NCBI GenBank assembly: GCA_031216915.1
Contig: CM062293.1
Location: 152,342,285 to 152,406,284 of the forward strand
Reading direction: 5' to 3'
From: Pictodentalium vernedei
Taxonomy: Eukaryota > Mollusca > Scaphopoda > Dentaliida > Dentaliidae
DNA length: 64,000 nucleotides
Of the stretch, positions 23,501-38,067 are shown in pieces (position 1 is the stretch's first letter; each line of letters begins with the position of its first letter). The position numbers were made by a program, and so were the translations under genes. Under the pieces are notes generated by a model. That model had not been told where the DNA came from and did not search any database. It worked only from the letters and a program-made list of their open reading frames with translations.

Positions 23501-24946
23501 TTGGGAGCTGGCATCTGCTCGTCGTTGGTCGGTGGTTCTCTCTTGGTACTCCTGCTTCCTCCATCCATAAAACTGTCACCGTCACCATTTGACCTTGGCT
23601 GTCAAAGTGTCGTTAAACTCTAATAAATAAATAAATAATAAATTACCACCATAGGCAATTTTTCTATGTTATGTCATTGGTGAGGCCCTCAATTTCATCT
23701 GTCCAGGTGGGAGCAGTTTGTGCATTGTGCAAATCCGTCCAACAGGTTAATGGTACACTACCCTTCAACCACTGCTAGACCTGCATGAGCCGTTTCAGTA
23801 AGTTAGGAAGTAAGGTAGTAGATAGCTGCCGCGGGATCGTTCTCTCCATGCTATCCGTACTCTTTCATCCGACACAATACAAATCAGGTTGGTAAAAGAG
23901 TCACGATACCCCAATAATAAACAAACAAATGCTTTCCATGACTACAAACTTTAAATTGTCTGTGTATTTTGAGTTAAAAGATGTTTCTTTCACAGAATGA
24001 CTGGTAAGGTGTCTCTACTTACAAGTTAGGCAACTTTTGGAGCTAACCTGGGGCGGCGGACTAGTGTCAATATTCCATGTGCTATAGTGTGTGTGTCAGT
24101 TTTTATGGATAGCATACCTTCAAAGCGTGTGTATGGAATAGTTTGTTTTGGAGGGAGCGTTGTATTTCAGTTTTACATTTTAGATCCCTCAATCTTCTTT
24201 TCGTCTTAATTTGCCACTCGAGGGTTTATCTGGAATATTTTTCGATATGCATGTATAGAGGCGGGAGTCACGGTGGGTATGGAAAGCGTTCACGTTACAA
24301 CGATTAGTGTTTGACAGTTGATGTTTAGATTCCTACCTCCTGGTTTCCTACCTCTTCCTCTGTTTATCTCGGCTGAACATTAATTTAATCTATCATACTG
24401 GAGGTGAATGAATATTTTAGAGGGGAGCCGTTTGATCTGATATTTAGGTTCACATCCGACTTGTTTCATCATTTACTGGGCATTAGGTACCTAATCACGC
24501 TGGTCCTGGTTTTGCTCGGCTGCCGTTTAAGATAGTTTGCATCAAACAAGCGAATGGTAACGTTCGTTCCATATTGTAGCCCTGGGAATGTTATGTACAG
24601 TTTAAGACGAGTCTCTCTTCAAACTACCCAGATCTATTATCGCGAAGAATTGTTAGCCGAACGTTATGTACAGTTTAAGACGAGTCTCTCTTCAAACTAC
24701 CCAGATCTATTATCGCGAAGAATTGTTAGCCGATTTGTGTGATTACTGGCCTTGGTATTGGGTAATTTTATGTGTTGATCAGTATTAATTCTGTGTCAGT
24801 ATTAATTCAGGTAGGTCACACAGCGAAATTGGGATTCGTTGGAAAGTTCAAGCCTTTCATGTAACAGCCAAAGATCAAAACTATGGACTCTTCTATTATA
24901 AGTTGCGAACTTGTATACGCCAGTGTTCCAGTTAAGAATTCAACAT
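20575..24946 (+). repeat. array unit 4 (4372 bp, subfamily B)
   Basis: First unit with the subfamily B variants (CTTCAATTCATTTTTAG, GGTGGCTAAATTC, AAAATGCGC, CCTCAGAATG, GTTGATTCTTTG), which persist to the end of the window. Confidence 0.95.
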
Positions 24947-27900
24947 TTATGATAATGTGAATGAGGTGTTCACTCACCACACAGAAACTGTTAAAATGAC
25001 TTCAATAATTCAGAAGATAAGATTTCACAAGAATAAAATCGTGAACTATGGAAAATTTTATGCGTGTCACTTATTGGTTTAGTCAACTAAAAAACTTTTT
25101 GTTTTTCAATTGTTTGCCTATGGTTACCCTTATGAAATTTCTCAAAAAACTTCAAATTTTTTTTGGCCCATTTTATGATGCAAAAATGTTCTACATATAA
25201 AAATACCATTGTTTTCACATTTTCTGCTGCTGAAATCGCTTGTTCTGACTGAATAAATCAACTTGAAGTACAGAATGGGTATCACTGTAGGCCTAAATTC
25301 AACTTTTCCGGCAATGAGAGCCATAGGTTCACGCACAGTGTCACTTTCCATACATTATAAAATCAGGACTCGGAGTTTCACTCGTTAGAAATATGAAACA
25401 CGAGTCAAACAAAATTCACCCATATTCTTTCAGAACAGACTGAATGAATAATCTTCAATTCATTTTTAGTGTTCCATCTATTCAAAATATAGCTGTCACA
25501 GCCGACAGAAAATAATTTGTCAATTCCAATCGTTTGTTTTTCAGTACTTCTATAGGAAAGCAACTTCTGCGATTTGGAAGACTGCAGTATTTTCGATTAT
25601 ACCTCCATAGCAACTTCTGATCAGAAAGGCGGAGGTAAGTGAGTCTGAAAACTAATGATGCCTTCCAGAAGCTAATTTTGATTATTCCCTTTTGAAAATG
25701 GAAAGGCCTTCATTATATACGACTGAGCAAACCCCGAATAGAAATGACGCTTGAATATCAGTCAATACAGGCATCGAAGAAACTGATTTTAAGCCACTTG
25801 AAAGGTGTTTTCCTACACGTGAGGCCAGGCTTGGTGGGGTAATTTTGCTGCCAAGAGATATTCCTACAAACACAATGACGTGTATGTAGATAACGGTGTG
25901 CGAGGTGATAAGGGTGGATTTGCTTCGGATACCCCCAAGCATAGTCCCATAATTGTGCAATGCTATGGGATGAGCATTTACTAAAATTTTCCAGCTAAGT
26001 TTGTCAGTGGTCATTTAGAGTAAAAAGAGTACGTTTTGAACAAATTCAATTTTTAAATTCTTTGAGTTATTTGGGGCGCAGATTTTCGATGTGTGCTTAT
26101 ACCCAAATCACAGACTATAATGATTTGTACTTTTCAGTGGAGGGCTCGGCTGAACTATGTTTAGTCCTGCCAATACTTCACCCCCCCCCCCACACACACA
26201 CACATACATACGCACATATAAGCTATAGACTAGGGAGTGCATTTACGCAACAGCTGACGCGTTTATGTTTTATAATAGTACACACGAGCGTATTCTTGTA
26301 TGGGCTCAGAGAACTACAGAAGTGATGTTAATTGGGGTGGACACGTTGTGCGTTACTGCTTTAATATGAGCCAGGGCCCAAACAAAGCCTGCGTGTTTCT
26401 TCTCTAAAGAGGCAGCATAATTGTAAGCAATAAGCTAAACTTCATTTTGTTTTGTTTAATAGCCATTATTTAGGCGTGAATACTGGGTGGGTGTGACCTA
26501 AAATGCCAGTAAACAATTAGGTGGTGGCTAAATTCTGAGTCTTTGGAACTCTGAAATTGGTTTTTCCTAATAGGTGTTGTCCCTTCATCAGGGGGCCCTC
26601 GCATCTTCAGAATTGTCAATCTAAACGATATACGGGCGATTCTGTACTCCAGAAACATACGTAACGCGACTGAGAATAGATTGGATGTATGGACAAAAAT
26701 ATGGACAGGGGTAAAAAATAAGTGCCAATTCGGTAAAATTTCACAAATTTTCGAAAATGCGCTTTTTTATTAACACGATTTTCTGTGGGTCAAAAGGATC
26801 TTTCTCTTTAGTGAGATGCTCTGGCTTTTGACCCAGAACATCGGCACTTTCTATTCACTCCTGTTTGGGATATTTGTGCTCAAATTTTGACCCCGGGTGA
26901 TGATATTTTGTACCAAAATAAGTGCCAACATCAGTCAGTTGTTACTATTTATAGTACCTCAGAATGTTAAGACTCCATTCTGGACACCTGAACAGATCCC
27001 CCGCCAAAAAATCGTCTGCTCAGTCATTACGCTGGTTTATAGTGTAACATGTCACAGCTGCTTTGTTTCTGTTGATTCTTTGTTATTAAAAACTAGCGTA
27101 TTGTTCCATATACCCCCCATCTCCCTCATGTACTCGAAAATGTACATTATTATCTCCTCTAGAAACAGAATGATGGAGGTCTGACAGTTTAAAGTTTTCC
27201 AGTTATATACTGCCACAAGAAATTGATTCGGGCTATAGCTCAGTAAGTTCAGGCGTTCGCTTTGTTTTATGAAAAGCGTGGTCGATGCGATGTGAGTTCA
27301 AAACCCATCTCTTCTTAATATTTTGCCCATTATCCTAACACATACATTTTTTCCTTTGTTCTGGTTGCATCGTCATTTATAGAACGTGTTTTCGCAAATT
27401 AGCTGGTCGAAAGGCTGGGATACTCCACAATCACATTTAAACAAAAATGTTGAAAAACAACCAATTGCCGCAAAAAACAGACCATTTCTCCTCAAGCCAC
27501 ATTGTCTAATTAGGTGCGCTATTACCTTGCAAACGTTAAGTCAAATAACGAGACGATAATCACTGTTTGATGATGCCTTTTGTCTGTTCAGCACCACTGT
27601 CTGCAAGATTTAATATTTCCTTGAAATGAAAGCTTGCGAATATTCTCTACTACACTTAATAAACAGCCCTCTGACAAACTAAAAGTGTATGTGCAATGGC
27701 ACTCTTTATTACCACCATCCCGCGCTGAGTCCTTGGGCAAGGCACTCAACTCAGATTATCCACCTGGGGGCACGATGACGCTGTGTACTAAGATATACTT
27801 CACGTCGATGGGGCGCATGTCTTCAACCAATCTAATCCTGCCTGTGCAGCAGTGAGGAGTTAAGATGTTTGGGAGCTGGCATCTGCTCGTCGTTGGTCGG

Positions 27901-29314
27901 TGGTTCTCTCTGGGTACTCCTGCTTCCTCCATCCATAAACTATCACCGTCACCATTTGACCTTGGCTGTCAAAGTGTCGTTAAACTCTAATAAATAAATA
28001 AATAATAAATTACCACCATAGGCAATTTCTTCTATGTTATGTCATTGGTGAGGCCCTCAATTTCATCTGTCCAGGTGGGAGCAGTTTGTGCATTGTGCAA
28101 ATCCGTCCAACAGGTTAATGGTACACTACCCTTCAACCACTGCTAGAGCTGCATGAGCCGTTTCAGTAAGTTAGGAGGTAAGGTAGTAGATAGCTGCCGC
28201 AGGATGGTTCTCTCCATGCTATCCGTACTCTTTCATCCGACACAATACAAATCAGGTTGGTAAAAGAGTCACGATACCCCAATAATAAACAAACAAATGC
28301 TTTCCATGACTACAAACTTTAAATTTTCTGTGTATTTTGAGTTAAAAGATGTTTCTTTCACAGAATGACTGGTAAGGTGTCTCCACTTACAAGTTAGGCA
28401 ACTTTTGGAGCTAACCTGGGGCGGCGGACTAGTGTCAATATTCCATGTGCTATAGTGTGTGTGTCAGTTTTTATGGATAGCATACCTTCAAAGCGTGTGT
28501 ATGGAATAGTTTGTTTTGGAGGGAGCGTTGTATTTCAGTTTTACATTTTAGATCCCTCAATCTTCTTTTCGTCTTAATTTGCCACTCGAGGGTTTATCTG
28601 GAATATTTTTCGATATGCATGTATAGAGGCGGGAGTCACGGTGGGTATGGAAAGCGTTCACGTTACAACGATTAGTGTTTGACAGTTGATGTTTAGATTC
28701 CAACCTCCTGGTTTCCTACCTCTTCCTCTGTTTATCTCGGCTGAACATTAATTTAATCTATGATACTGGAGGTGAATGAATATTTTAGAGGGGAGCCGTT
28801 TGATCTGATATTTAGGTTCACATCCGACTTGTTTCATCATTTACTGGGCATTAGGTACCTAAACACGCTGGTCCTGGTTTTGCTCGGCTGCCGTTTAAGA
28901 TAGTTTGCATCAAACAAGCGAATGGTAACGTTCGTTCCATATTGTAGCCCTGGGAATGTTATGTACAGTTTAAGACGAGTCTCTCTTCAAACTACCCAGA
29001 TCTATTATCGCGAAGAATTGTTAGCCGAACGTTATGTACAGTTTAAGACGAGTCTCTCTTCAAACTACCCAGATCTATTATCGCGAAGAATTGTTAGCCG
29101 ATTTGTGTGATTACTGGCCTTGGTATTGGGTAATTTTATGTGTTGATCAGTATTAATTCTGTGTCAGTATTAATTCAGGTAGGTCACACAGCGAAATTGG
29201 GATTCGTTGGAAAGTTCAAGCCTTTCATGTAACAGCCAAAGATCAAAACTATGGACTCTTCTATTATAAGTTGCGAACTTGTATACGCCAGTGTTCCAGT
29301 TAAGAATTCAACAT
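24947..29314 (+). repeat. array unit 5 (4368 bp, subfamily B)
   Basis: Full unit with doubled 73-bp segment. It has private small indels, for example a missing TG in the tRNA-like module region (GAAAAGCGTGG, near 27271) and a 1-bp loss near 27669. Confidence 0.95.
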
Positions 29315-32300
29315 TTATGATAATGTGAATGAGGTGTTCACTCACCACACAGAAACTGTTAAAATGACTTCAATAATTCAGAAGATAAGATTTCACAAGA
29401 ATAAAATCGTGAACTATGGAAAATTTTATGCGTGTCACTTATTGGTTTAGTCAACTAAAAAACTTTTTTTTTTCAATTGTTTGCCTATGGTTACCCTTAT
29501 GAAATTTCTCAAAAAACTTCAAATTTTTTTTGGCCCATTTTATGATGCAAAAATGTTCTACATATAAAAATACCATTGTTTTCACATTTTCTGCTGCTGA
29601 AATCGCTTGTTCTGACTGAATAAATCAACTTGAAGTACAGAATGGGTATCACTGTAGGCCTAAATTCAACTTTTCCGGCAATGACAGCCATAGGTTCACG
29701 CACAGTGTCACTTTCCATACATTATAAAATCGGGACTCGGAGTTTCACTCGTTAGAAATATGAAACACGAGTCAAACAAAATTCACCCATATTCTTTCAG
29801 AACAGACTGAATGAATAATCTTCAATTCATTTTTAGTGTTCCATCTATTCAAAATATAGCTGTCACAGCCGACAGAAAATAATTTGTCAATTCCAATCGT
29901 TTGTTTTTTCAGTACTTCTATAGGAAAGCAACTTCTGCGATTTGGAAGACTGCAGTATTTTCGATTATACCTCCATAGCAACTTCTGATCAGAAAGGCGG
30001 AGGTAAGTGAGTCTGAAAACTAATGATGCCTTCCAGAAGCTAATTTTGATTATTCCCTTTTGAAAATGGAAAGGCCTTCATTATATACGACTGAGCAAAC
30101 CCCGAATAGAAATGACGCTTGAATATCAGTCAATACAGGCATCGAAGAAACTGATTTTAAGCCACTTGAAAGGTGTTTTCCTACACGGGAGGCCAGGCTT
30201 GGTGGGGTAATTTTGCTGCCGAGAGATATTCCTACAAACACAATGACGTGTATGTAGATAACGGTGTGCGAGGTGATAAGGGTGGATTTGCTTCGGATAC
30301 CCCCAAGCATAGTCCCATAATTGTGCAATGCTATGGGATGAGCTTTTACTAAAATTTTCCAGCTGAGTTTGTCAGTGGTCATTTAGAGTAAAAAGAGTAC
30401 GTTTTGAACAAATTCAATTTTTAAATTCTTTGAGTTATTTGGGGCGCAGATTTTCGATGTGTGCTTATACCCAAATCACAGACTATAATGATTTGTACTT
30501 TTCAGTGGAGGGCTCGGCTGAACTATGTTTAGTCCTGCCAATACTTCACCCCCCCCCCCCAAACACACACACATACATACGCACATATAAGCTGTAGACT
30601 TGGGAGTGCATTTACGCAACAGCTGACGCGTTTATGTTTTATAATAGAACACATGAGCGTATTCTTGTATGGGCCCTGGGAACTACAGAAGTGATGTTAA
30701 TTGGGGTGGACACGTTGTGCGTTACTGCTTTAATATGACCCAGGGCCCAAACAAAGCCTTGCGTGTTTCTTCTCTGAAGAGGCATCATAATTGTAAACAA
30801 TAAGCTAAACTTCATTTTGTTATGTTTAATAGCCATTATTTAGGCGTGAATACTGGGTGGGTGTGACCTAAAATGCCAGTAAAGAATTAGGTGGTGGCTA
30901 AATTCTGAGTCTTTGGAACTCTGAAATTGGTTTTTCCTAATAGGTGTTGTCCCTTCAACAGGGGGCCCTCGCATCTTCAGAATTGTCAATCTAAACGATA
31001 TACGGGCGATTCTGTACTCCAGAAACATACGTAACGCGACTGAGAATAGATTGGATGTATGGACAAAAATATGGACAGGGGTAAAAAATAAGTGCCAATT
31101 CGGTAAAATTTCACAAATTTTCGAAAATGCGCTTTTTTATTAACACGATTTTTTGTGGGTCAAAAGGATCTTTCTCTTCAGTGAGATGCTCTGGATTTTG
31201 ACCCAGAACATCGGTACTTTCTATTCACTCCTTTTTGGGATATTTGTGCTCAAATTTTGACCCCGGGTGATGATATTTTGTACCAAAATAAGTGCCAACA
31301 TCAGTCAGTTGTTACTATTTATAGTACCTCAGAATGTTAAGACTCCATTCTGGACACCTGAACAGATCCCCCGCCAAAAAATCGTCTGCTCAGTCATTAC
31401 GCTGGTTTATAGTGTAACATATCACAGCTGCTTTGTTTCTGTTGATTCTTTGTTATTAAAAACTAGCGTATTGTTCCATATACCCCCATCTCCCTCATAT
31501 ACTCGAAAATGTACATTATTATCTCCTCTGGAAACAGAATGATGGAGGTCTAACAGTTTAAAGTTTTCCAGTTATATACTGCCACAAGAAATTGATTCGG
31601 GCTATAGCTCAGTAAGTTCAGGCGTTCGCTTTGTTGTATGAAAAGTGCGTGGTCGACGCGATGTGAGTTCAAAACCCATCTCTTCTTAATATTTTGCCCA
31701 TTCTCCTAACACATACATTTTTACCTTTGTTCTGGTTGCATCGTCATTTATAGAACGTGTTTTCGCAAATTAGCTGGTCGAAAGGCTGGGATACTCCACA
31801 ATCACATTTAAACAAAAATGTTGAAAAACAACCATTTGCCGCAAAAAACAGACCATTTCTCCTCAAGCCACATTGTCTAATTAGGTGCGCTATTACCTTG
31901 CAAACGTTAAGTCAAATAACGAGACGATAATCACTGTTTGATGATGCCTTTTGTCTGTTCAGCACCACTGTCTGCCAGATTTAATATTTCCTTGAAATGA
32001 AAGCTTGCGAATATTCTCTACTACACTTAATAAACAGCCCTTCTGACAAACTAAAAGTGTATGTGCAATGGCACTCTTTATTACCACCATCCCGCCTTGA
32101 GTCCTTGGGCAAGGCACTCAACTCAGATTATCCACCTGGGGGCACGATGACGCTGTGTACTAAGATGTACTTCACGTCGATGGGGCGCATGTCTTCAAAC
32201 AATCTTATCCTGCCTGTGCAGCAGTGAGGAGTTAAGATGTTTGGGAGCTGGCATCTGCTCGTCGTTGGTCGGTGGTTCTCTCTGGGTACTCCTGCTTCCT

Positions 32301-33687
32301 CCATCCATAAAACTGTCACCGTCACCATTTGACCTTGGCTGTCAAAGTGTCGTTAAACTCTAATAAATAAATAAATAATAAATTACCACCATAGGCAATT
32401 TCTTCTATGTTATGTCATTGGTGAGGCCCTCAATTTCATCTGTCCAGGTGGGAGCAGTTTGTGCATTGTACAAATCCGTCCAACAGGTTAATGCTACAAT
32501 ACCCTTCAACCACTGCTAGAGCTGCATGAGCCGTTTCAGTAAGTTAGGAAGTAAGGTAGTAGATAGCTGCCGCAGGATCGTTCTCTCCATGCTATCCGTA
32601 CTCTTTCATCCGACACAATACAAATCAGATTGGTAAAAGAGTCACGATACCCCAATAATAAACAAACAAATGCTTTCCATGACTACAAACTTTAAATTTT
32701 CTGTGTATTTTGAGTTAAAAGATGTTTCTTTCACAGAATGACTGGTAAGGTGTCTCTACTTACAAGTTAGGCAACTTTTGGAGCTAACCTGGGGCGGCGG
32801 ACTAGTGTCAATATTCCATGTGCTATAGTGTGTGTGTCAGTTTTTATGGATAGCATACCTTCAAAGCGTGTGTATGGAATAGTTTGTTTTGGAGGGAGCG
32901 TTGTATTTCAGTTTTACATTTGAGATCCCTCAATCTTCTTTTCGTCTTAATTTGCCACTCGAGGGTTTATCTGGAATATTTTTCGATATGCATGTATAGA
33001 GGCGGGAGTCACGGTGGGTATGGAAAGCGTTCACGTTACAACGATTAGTGTTTGACAGTTGATGTTTAGATTCCTACCTCCTGGTTTCCTACCTCTTCCT
33101 CTGTTTATCTCGGCTGAACATTAATTTAATGTATCATACTGGAGGTGAATGAATATTTTAGAGGGGAGCCGTTTGATCTGATATTTAGGTTCACATCCGA
33201 CTTATTTCATCATTTACTGGGCATTAGGTACCTAATCACGCTGGTCCTGGTTTTGCTCGGCTGCCGTTTAAGATAGTTTGCATCAAACAAGCGAATGGTA
33301 ACGTTCGTTCCATATTGTAGCCCTGGGAATGTTATGTACAGTTTAAGACGAGTCTCTCTTCAAACTACCCAGATCTATTATCGCGAAGAATTGTTAGCCG
33401 AACGTTATGTACAGTTTAAGACGAGTCTCTCTTCAAACTAACCAGATCTATTATCGCGAAGAATTGTTAACCGATTTGTGTGATTACTGGCCTTGGTATT
33501 GGGTAATTTTATGTGTTGATCAGTATTAATTCTGTGTCAGTATTAATTCAGGTAGGTCACACAGCGAAATTGGGATTCGTTGGAAAGTTCAAGCCTTTTA
33601 TGTAACAGCCAAAGTTCAAAACTATGGACTCTTCTATTATAAGTTGCGAACTTGTATACGCCAGTGTTCCAGTTAAGAATTCAACAT
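29315..33687 (+). repeat. array unit 6 (4373 bp, subfamily B)
   Basis: Full unit, doubled 73-bp segment, scattered private substitutions. Confidence 0.95.
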
Positions 33688-36600
33688 TTATGATAATGTG
33701 AATGAGGTGTTCACTCACCACACAGAAACTGTTAAAATGACTTCAATAATTCAGAAGATAAGATTTCACAAGAATAAAATCGTGAACTATGGAAAATTTT
33801 ATGCGTGTCACTTATTGGTTTAGTCAACTAAAAAATTTTTTTTTCAATTGTTTGCCTATGGTTACCCTTATGAAATTTCTCAAAAAACTTCAATTTTTTT
33901 TTGGCCCATTTTATGATGCAAAAATGTTCTACATATAAAAATACCATTGTTTTCACATTTTCTGCTGCTGAAATCGCTTGTTCTGACTGAATAAATCAAC
34001 TTGAAGTACAGAATGGGTATCACTGTAGGCCTAAATTCAACTTTTCCGGCAATGACAGCCATGGGTTCACGCACAGTGTCACTTTCCATACATTATAAAA
34101 TCGGGACTCGGAGTTTCACTCGTTAGAAATATGAAACACGAGTCAAACAAAATTCACCCATATTCTTTCAGAACAGACTGAATGAATAATCTTCAATTCA
34201 TTTTTAGTGTTCCATCTATTCAAAATATAGCTGTCACAGCCGACAGAAAATAATTTGTCAATTCCAATCGTTTGTTTTTCAGTACTTCTATAGGAAAGCA
34301 ACTTCTGCGATTTGGAAGACTGCAGTATTTTCGATTATACCTCCATAGCAACTTCTGATCAGAAAGGCGGAAGTAAGTGAGTCTGAAAACTAATGATGCC
34401 TTCCAGAAGCTAATTTTGATTATTCCCTTTTGAAAATGGAAAGGCCTTCATTATATACGACTGAGCAAACCCCGAATAGAAATGACGCTTGAATATCAGT
34501 CAATACAGGCATCGAAGAAACTGATTTTAAGCCACTTGAAAGGTGTTTTCCTACACGGGAGGCCAGGCTTGGTGGGGTAATTTTGCTGCCGAGAGATATT
34601 CCTACAAACACAATGACGTGTATGTAGATAACGGTGTGCGAGGTGATAAGTGTGGATTTGCTTCGGATACCCCCAAGCATAGTCCCATAATTGTGCAATG
34701 CTATGGGATGAGCTTTTACTAAAGTTTTCCAGCTAAGTTTGTCAGTGGTCATTTAGAGTAAAAAGAGTACGTTTTGAACAAATTCAATTTTTAAATTCTT
34801 TGAGTTATTTGGGGCGCAGATTTTCGATGTGTGCTTATACCCAAATCACAGACTATAATGATTTGTACTTTTCAGTGGAGGGCTCGGCTCAACTATGTTT
34901 AGTCCTGCCAATACTTCACCCCCCCCCCCCCCACACACACACACATACATACGCACATATAAGCTATAGACTAGGGAGTGCATTTACGCAACAGCTGACG
35001 CGTTTATGTTTTATAATAGTACACATGAGCGTATTCTTGTATGGGCCCTGGGAACTACAGAAGTGATGTTAATTGGGTTGGACACGTTGTGCGTTACTGC
35101 TTTAATATGACCCAGGGCCCAAACAAAGCCTTGCATGTTTCTTCTCTGAAGAGGCATCATAATTGTAAACAATAAGCTAAACTTCATTTTGTTATGTTTA
35201 ATAGCCATTATTTAGGCGTGAATACTGGGTGGGTGTGACATAAAATGCCAGTAAACAATTAGGTGGCGGCGGCTAAATTCTGAGTCTTTGGAACTCTGAA
35301 ATTGGTTTTTCCTAATAGGTGTTGTCCCTTCATCGGGGGGCCCTCGCATCTTCAGAATTGTCAATCTAAACGATATACGGGCGATTCTGTACTCCAGAAA
35401 CATACGTAACGCGACTGAGAATAGATTGGATGTATGGACAAAAATATGGACAGGGGTAAAAAATAAGTGCCAATTCGGTAAAATTTCACAAATTTTCGAA
35501 AATGCGCTCTTTTATTAACACGATTTTCTGTGGGTCAAAAGGATCTTTCTCTTTAGTGAGATGCTCTGGATTTTGACCCAGAACATCGGCACTTTCTATT
35601 CACTCCTTTTTGGGATATTTGTGCTCAAATTTTGACCCCGGGTGATGATATTTTGTACCAAAATAAGTGCCAACATCAGTCAGTTGTTACTATTTATAGT
35701 ACCTCAGAATGTTAAGACTCCATTCTGGACACCTGAACAGATCCCCCGCCAAAAGATCGTCTGCTCAGTCATTACGCTGGTTTATAGTGTAACATGTCAC
35801 AGCAGCTTTGTTTCTGTTGATTCTTTGTTATTAAAAACTAGCGTATTGTTCCATATACCCCCCATCTCCCTCATGTACTCGAAAATGTACATTATTATCT
35901 CCTCTAGAAACAGAATGATGGAGGTCTAACAGTTTAAAGTTTTCCACTTATATACTGCCACAAGAAATTGATTCGGGCTATAGCTCAGTAAGTTCAGGCG
36001 TTCGCTTTGTTGTATGAAAAGTGCGTGGTCGATGCGATGTGAGTTCAAAACCCATCTCTTCTTAATATTTTGCCCATTATCCTAACACATACATTTTTTC
36101 CTTTGTTCTGGTTGCATCGTCATTTATAGAACGTGTTTCCGCAAATTAGCTGGTCGAAAGGCTGGGATACTCCACAATCACATTTAAACAAAAATGTTGA
36201 AAAACAACCAATTGCCGCAAAAAACAGACCATTTCTCCTCAAGCCACATTGTCTAATTAGGTGCGCTATTACCTTGCAAATGTTAAGTCAAATAACGAGA
36301 CGATAATCACTGTTTGATGATGCCTTTTGTCTGTTCAGCACCACTGTCTGCCAGATTTAATATTTCCTTGAAATGAAAGCTTGCGAATATTCTCTACTAC
36401 ACTTAATAAACAGCCCTTTTGACAAACTAAAAGTATATGTGCAATGGCACTCTTTATTACCACCATCCCGCGTTGAGTCCTTGGGCAAGGCACTCAACTC
36501 AGATTATCCACCTGGGGGCACGATGACGCTGTGTACTAAGATGTACTTCACGTCGATGGGGCGCATGCATGTCTTCAACCAATCTAATCCTGCCTGTGCA

Positions 36601-38067
36601 GCAGTGAGGAGTTAAGATGTTTGGGAGCTGGCATCTGCTCGTCGTTGGTCGGTGGTTCTCTCTGGGTACTCCTGCTTCCTCCATCCATAAAACTGTCACC
36701 GTCACCATTTGACCATGGCTGTCAAAGTGTCGTTAAACTCTAATAAATAAATAAATAATAAATTACCACCATAGGCAATTTCTTTTATGTTATGTCATTG
36801 GTGAGGCCCTCAATTTCATCTGTCCAGGTGGGAGCAGTTTGTGCATTGTGCAAATCCGTCCAACAGGTTAATGGTACACTACCCTTCAACCACTGCTAGA
36901 GCTGCATGAGCCGTTTCAGTAAGTTAGGAAGTAAGGTAGTAGATACCTGCCGCAGGATCGTTCTCTCCATGCTATCCGTACTCTTTCATCCGACACAATA
37001 CAAATCAGGTTGGTAAAAGAGTCACGATACCCCAATAATAAACAAACAAATGCTTTCCATGACTACAAACTTTAAATTTTTTGTGTATTTTGAGTTAAAA
37101 GATGTTTCTTTCACAGAATGACTGGTAAGGTGTCTCTACTTACAAGTTAGGCAACTTTTGGAGCTAACCTGGGGCGGCGGACTAGTGTCAATATTCCATG
37201 TGCTATAGTGTGTATGTCAGTTTTTATGGATAGCATACCTTCAAAGCGTGTGTATGGAATAGTTTGTTTTGGAAGGAGCGTTGTATTTCAGTTTTACATT
37301 TTAGATCCCTCAATCTTCTTTTCGTCTTAATTTGCCACTCGAGGGTTTATCTGGAATATTTTTCGATATGCATGTATAGAGGCGGGAGTCACGGTGGGTA
37401 TGGAAAGCGTTCACGTTACAACGATTAGTGTTTGACAGTTGATGTTTAGATTCCTACCTCCTGGTTTCCTACCTCTTCCTCTGTTTATCTCGGCTGAACA
37501 TTAATTTAATGTATCATACTGGAGGTGAATGAATATTTTAGAGGGGAGCCGTTTGATCTGATATTTAGGTTCACATCCGACTTGTTTCATCATTTACTGG
37601 GCATTAGGTACCTAATCACGCTGGTCCTGGTTTTGCTCGGCTGCCGTTTAAGATAGTTTGCATCAAACAAGCGAATGGTAACGTTCGTTCCATATTGTAG
37701 CCCTGGGAATGTTATGTACAGTTTAAGACGAGTCTCTCTTCAAACTACCCAGATCTATTATCGCGAAGAATTGTTAGCCGAACGTTATGTACAGTTTAAG
37801 ACGAGTCTCTCTTCAAACTACCCAGATCTATTATCGCGAAGAATTGTTAGCCGATTTGTTTGATTACTGGCCTTGGTATTGGGTAATTTTATGTGTTGAT
37901 CAGTATTAATTCTGTGTCAGTATTAATTCAGGTAGGTCACACAGCGAAATTGGGATTCGTTGGAAAGTTCAAGCCTTTCATGTAACAGCCAAAGATCAAA
38001 ACTATGGACTCTTCTATTATAAGTTGCGAACTTGTATACGCCAGTGTTCCAGTTAAGAATTCAACAT
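33688..38067 (+). repeat. array unit 7 (4380 bp, subfamily B)
   Basis: Full unit. It has a private 4-bp duplication (GCATGCATGTC near 36562) in the SINE-like module and GGCGGCGGC near 35265. Confidence 0.95.
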
